DNA from: Candidatus Saccharimonadota bacterium
GTDB lineage: Bacteria > Patescibacteriota > Saccharimonadia > Saccharimonadales > Saccharimonadaceae
Direction: 5' to 3'
Length of the DNA: 40,938 nucleotides
Assembly: GCA_017405245.1 (NCBI GenBank)
Contig: JAFRAU010000005.1
Location: forward strand, 1 to 40,938
How positions within the stretch are numbered: position 1 is the stretch's first letter; every line of letters starts with the position of its first letter. The position numbers and the translations under genes are program-made. This document shows, in pieces, positions 40,835-40,938 of this stretch. Under the pieces are notes generated by a model that ran no database searches, was not told the origin of the DNA, and saw only the letters and a program-made list of their open reading frames with translations.

Positions 40835-40938
40835 TTGTTAATATTATTAGTATAGCATAGAAAAGTCTGGGCAGGCATTCTCATAACCATCAAGACTTTG
40901 CAAAAACTCAACTGGCGTCATATTGCCTAGCATGGAAT
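40798..40938 (-). mobile_element. IS element 3' end, right copy
   Basis: This is the exact reverse complement of 1-141. The transposase tail is encoded on the minus strand at 40847-40936, so this copy points into the window. It is fused to the HNH gene at 40798 and supplies that gene's stop codon (TAG at 40832-40834). Only the terminal part is in the window. Confidence 0.8.
40847..40936 (-). CDS. Transposase C-terminal fragment (partial), right copy
   Basis: The same 29-residue transposase tail as at 3-92, on the opposite strand, open to the window edge and ending at the TAA complementary to 40847-40849. It is identical to the left copy at DNA level. Confidence 0.65.
   Translation of the reverse strand, partial: SMLGNMTPVEFLQSLDGYENACPDFSMLY

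Noticed and set aside
1-40938. Composite transposon formed by the two IS ends
   Set aside because: The interior contains essential single-copy genes (metG, pheST, hisS, L25, L27, tRNAs); a contig bounded by IS copies is simpler.
1-40938. CRISPR array, prophage structural genes or rRNA operon
   Set aside because: No regularly spaced repeats, no capsid/terminase/portal proteins and no rRNA segments were seen.

Overview
This 40.9 kb window looks like a chromosomal contig from an ultra-small Patescibacterium (CPR), most likely Saccharibacteria (TM7). The evidence is a dense set of short single-copy housekeeping genes, a membrane-anchored Rpf/transglycosylase-like protein, a class I aldolase, the standard genetic code (TGA ends several genes and Trp is TGG), and perfect TATAAT boxes sitting 6-9 nt upstream of many ATGs. 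The phylum assignment is an inference from gene content, not a computed placement.

The two ends are exact reverse complements over 141 bp (1-141 and 40798-40938). Each copy encodes the last 29 residues of an IS transposase pointing inward. The window is therefore probably an assembly segment bounded by two inverted copies of one insertion sequence. The right copy runs into the 3' end of an HNH-nuclease gene.

Layout. 142-8563: RNase J with a long N-terminal extension, a CmpB-like membrane protein, tRNA-Leu(CAG), a secreted wall/membrane-anchored protein, an Rpf-like G5/transglycosylase, a 166-bp foldback element, RsmA, and a low-complexity membrane protein. 8578-22032: MetRS, an atypical aquaporin (minus strand), a tiny membrane protein, PheS-PheT, an anchored FKBP-type isomerase, an orphan membrane protein bracketed by its own promoter and terminators, exonuclease I, UvrA and L25. 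22086-25391 (minus): a PfkB-like/class I aldolase fusion split by a frameshift in an A7 run, L27, and a TRM11/TrmG10-like methylase. 25432-28977: an ABC exporter, RarA and a 3-TM protein.

28978-33295 is the most accessory-looking block. It holds a 55-aa acidic microprotein, a two-gene radical SAM operon with its own promoter, operator-like palindrome and terminator, an unrecognised protein divergent from a GNAT acetyltransferase, and a transglutaminase-like protein, next to the 3' end of tRNA-Phe. 33413-36823: HisRS, a short Erm-like rRNA methylase, and a DsbA-like protein translationally coupled to a membrane protein with a CPTC motif. 37012-38356: a candidate small RNA, an unknown protein, tRNA-Leu(UAA) and tRNA-Cys. 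38466-40834: three overlapping genes (acidic unknown, unknown, HNH nuclease) that form the best candidate for an uncharacterised multi-gene system.

Expression follows two modes. Genes that begin a transcript often have the -10 box ending 6-7 nt before ATG, which predicts leaderless mRNA; genes inside operons, and a few with long leaders, carry Shine-Dalgarno sequences. This pattern was used to correct several start codons (23892, 25432, 33216, 36823, 37236).
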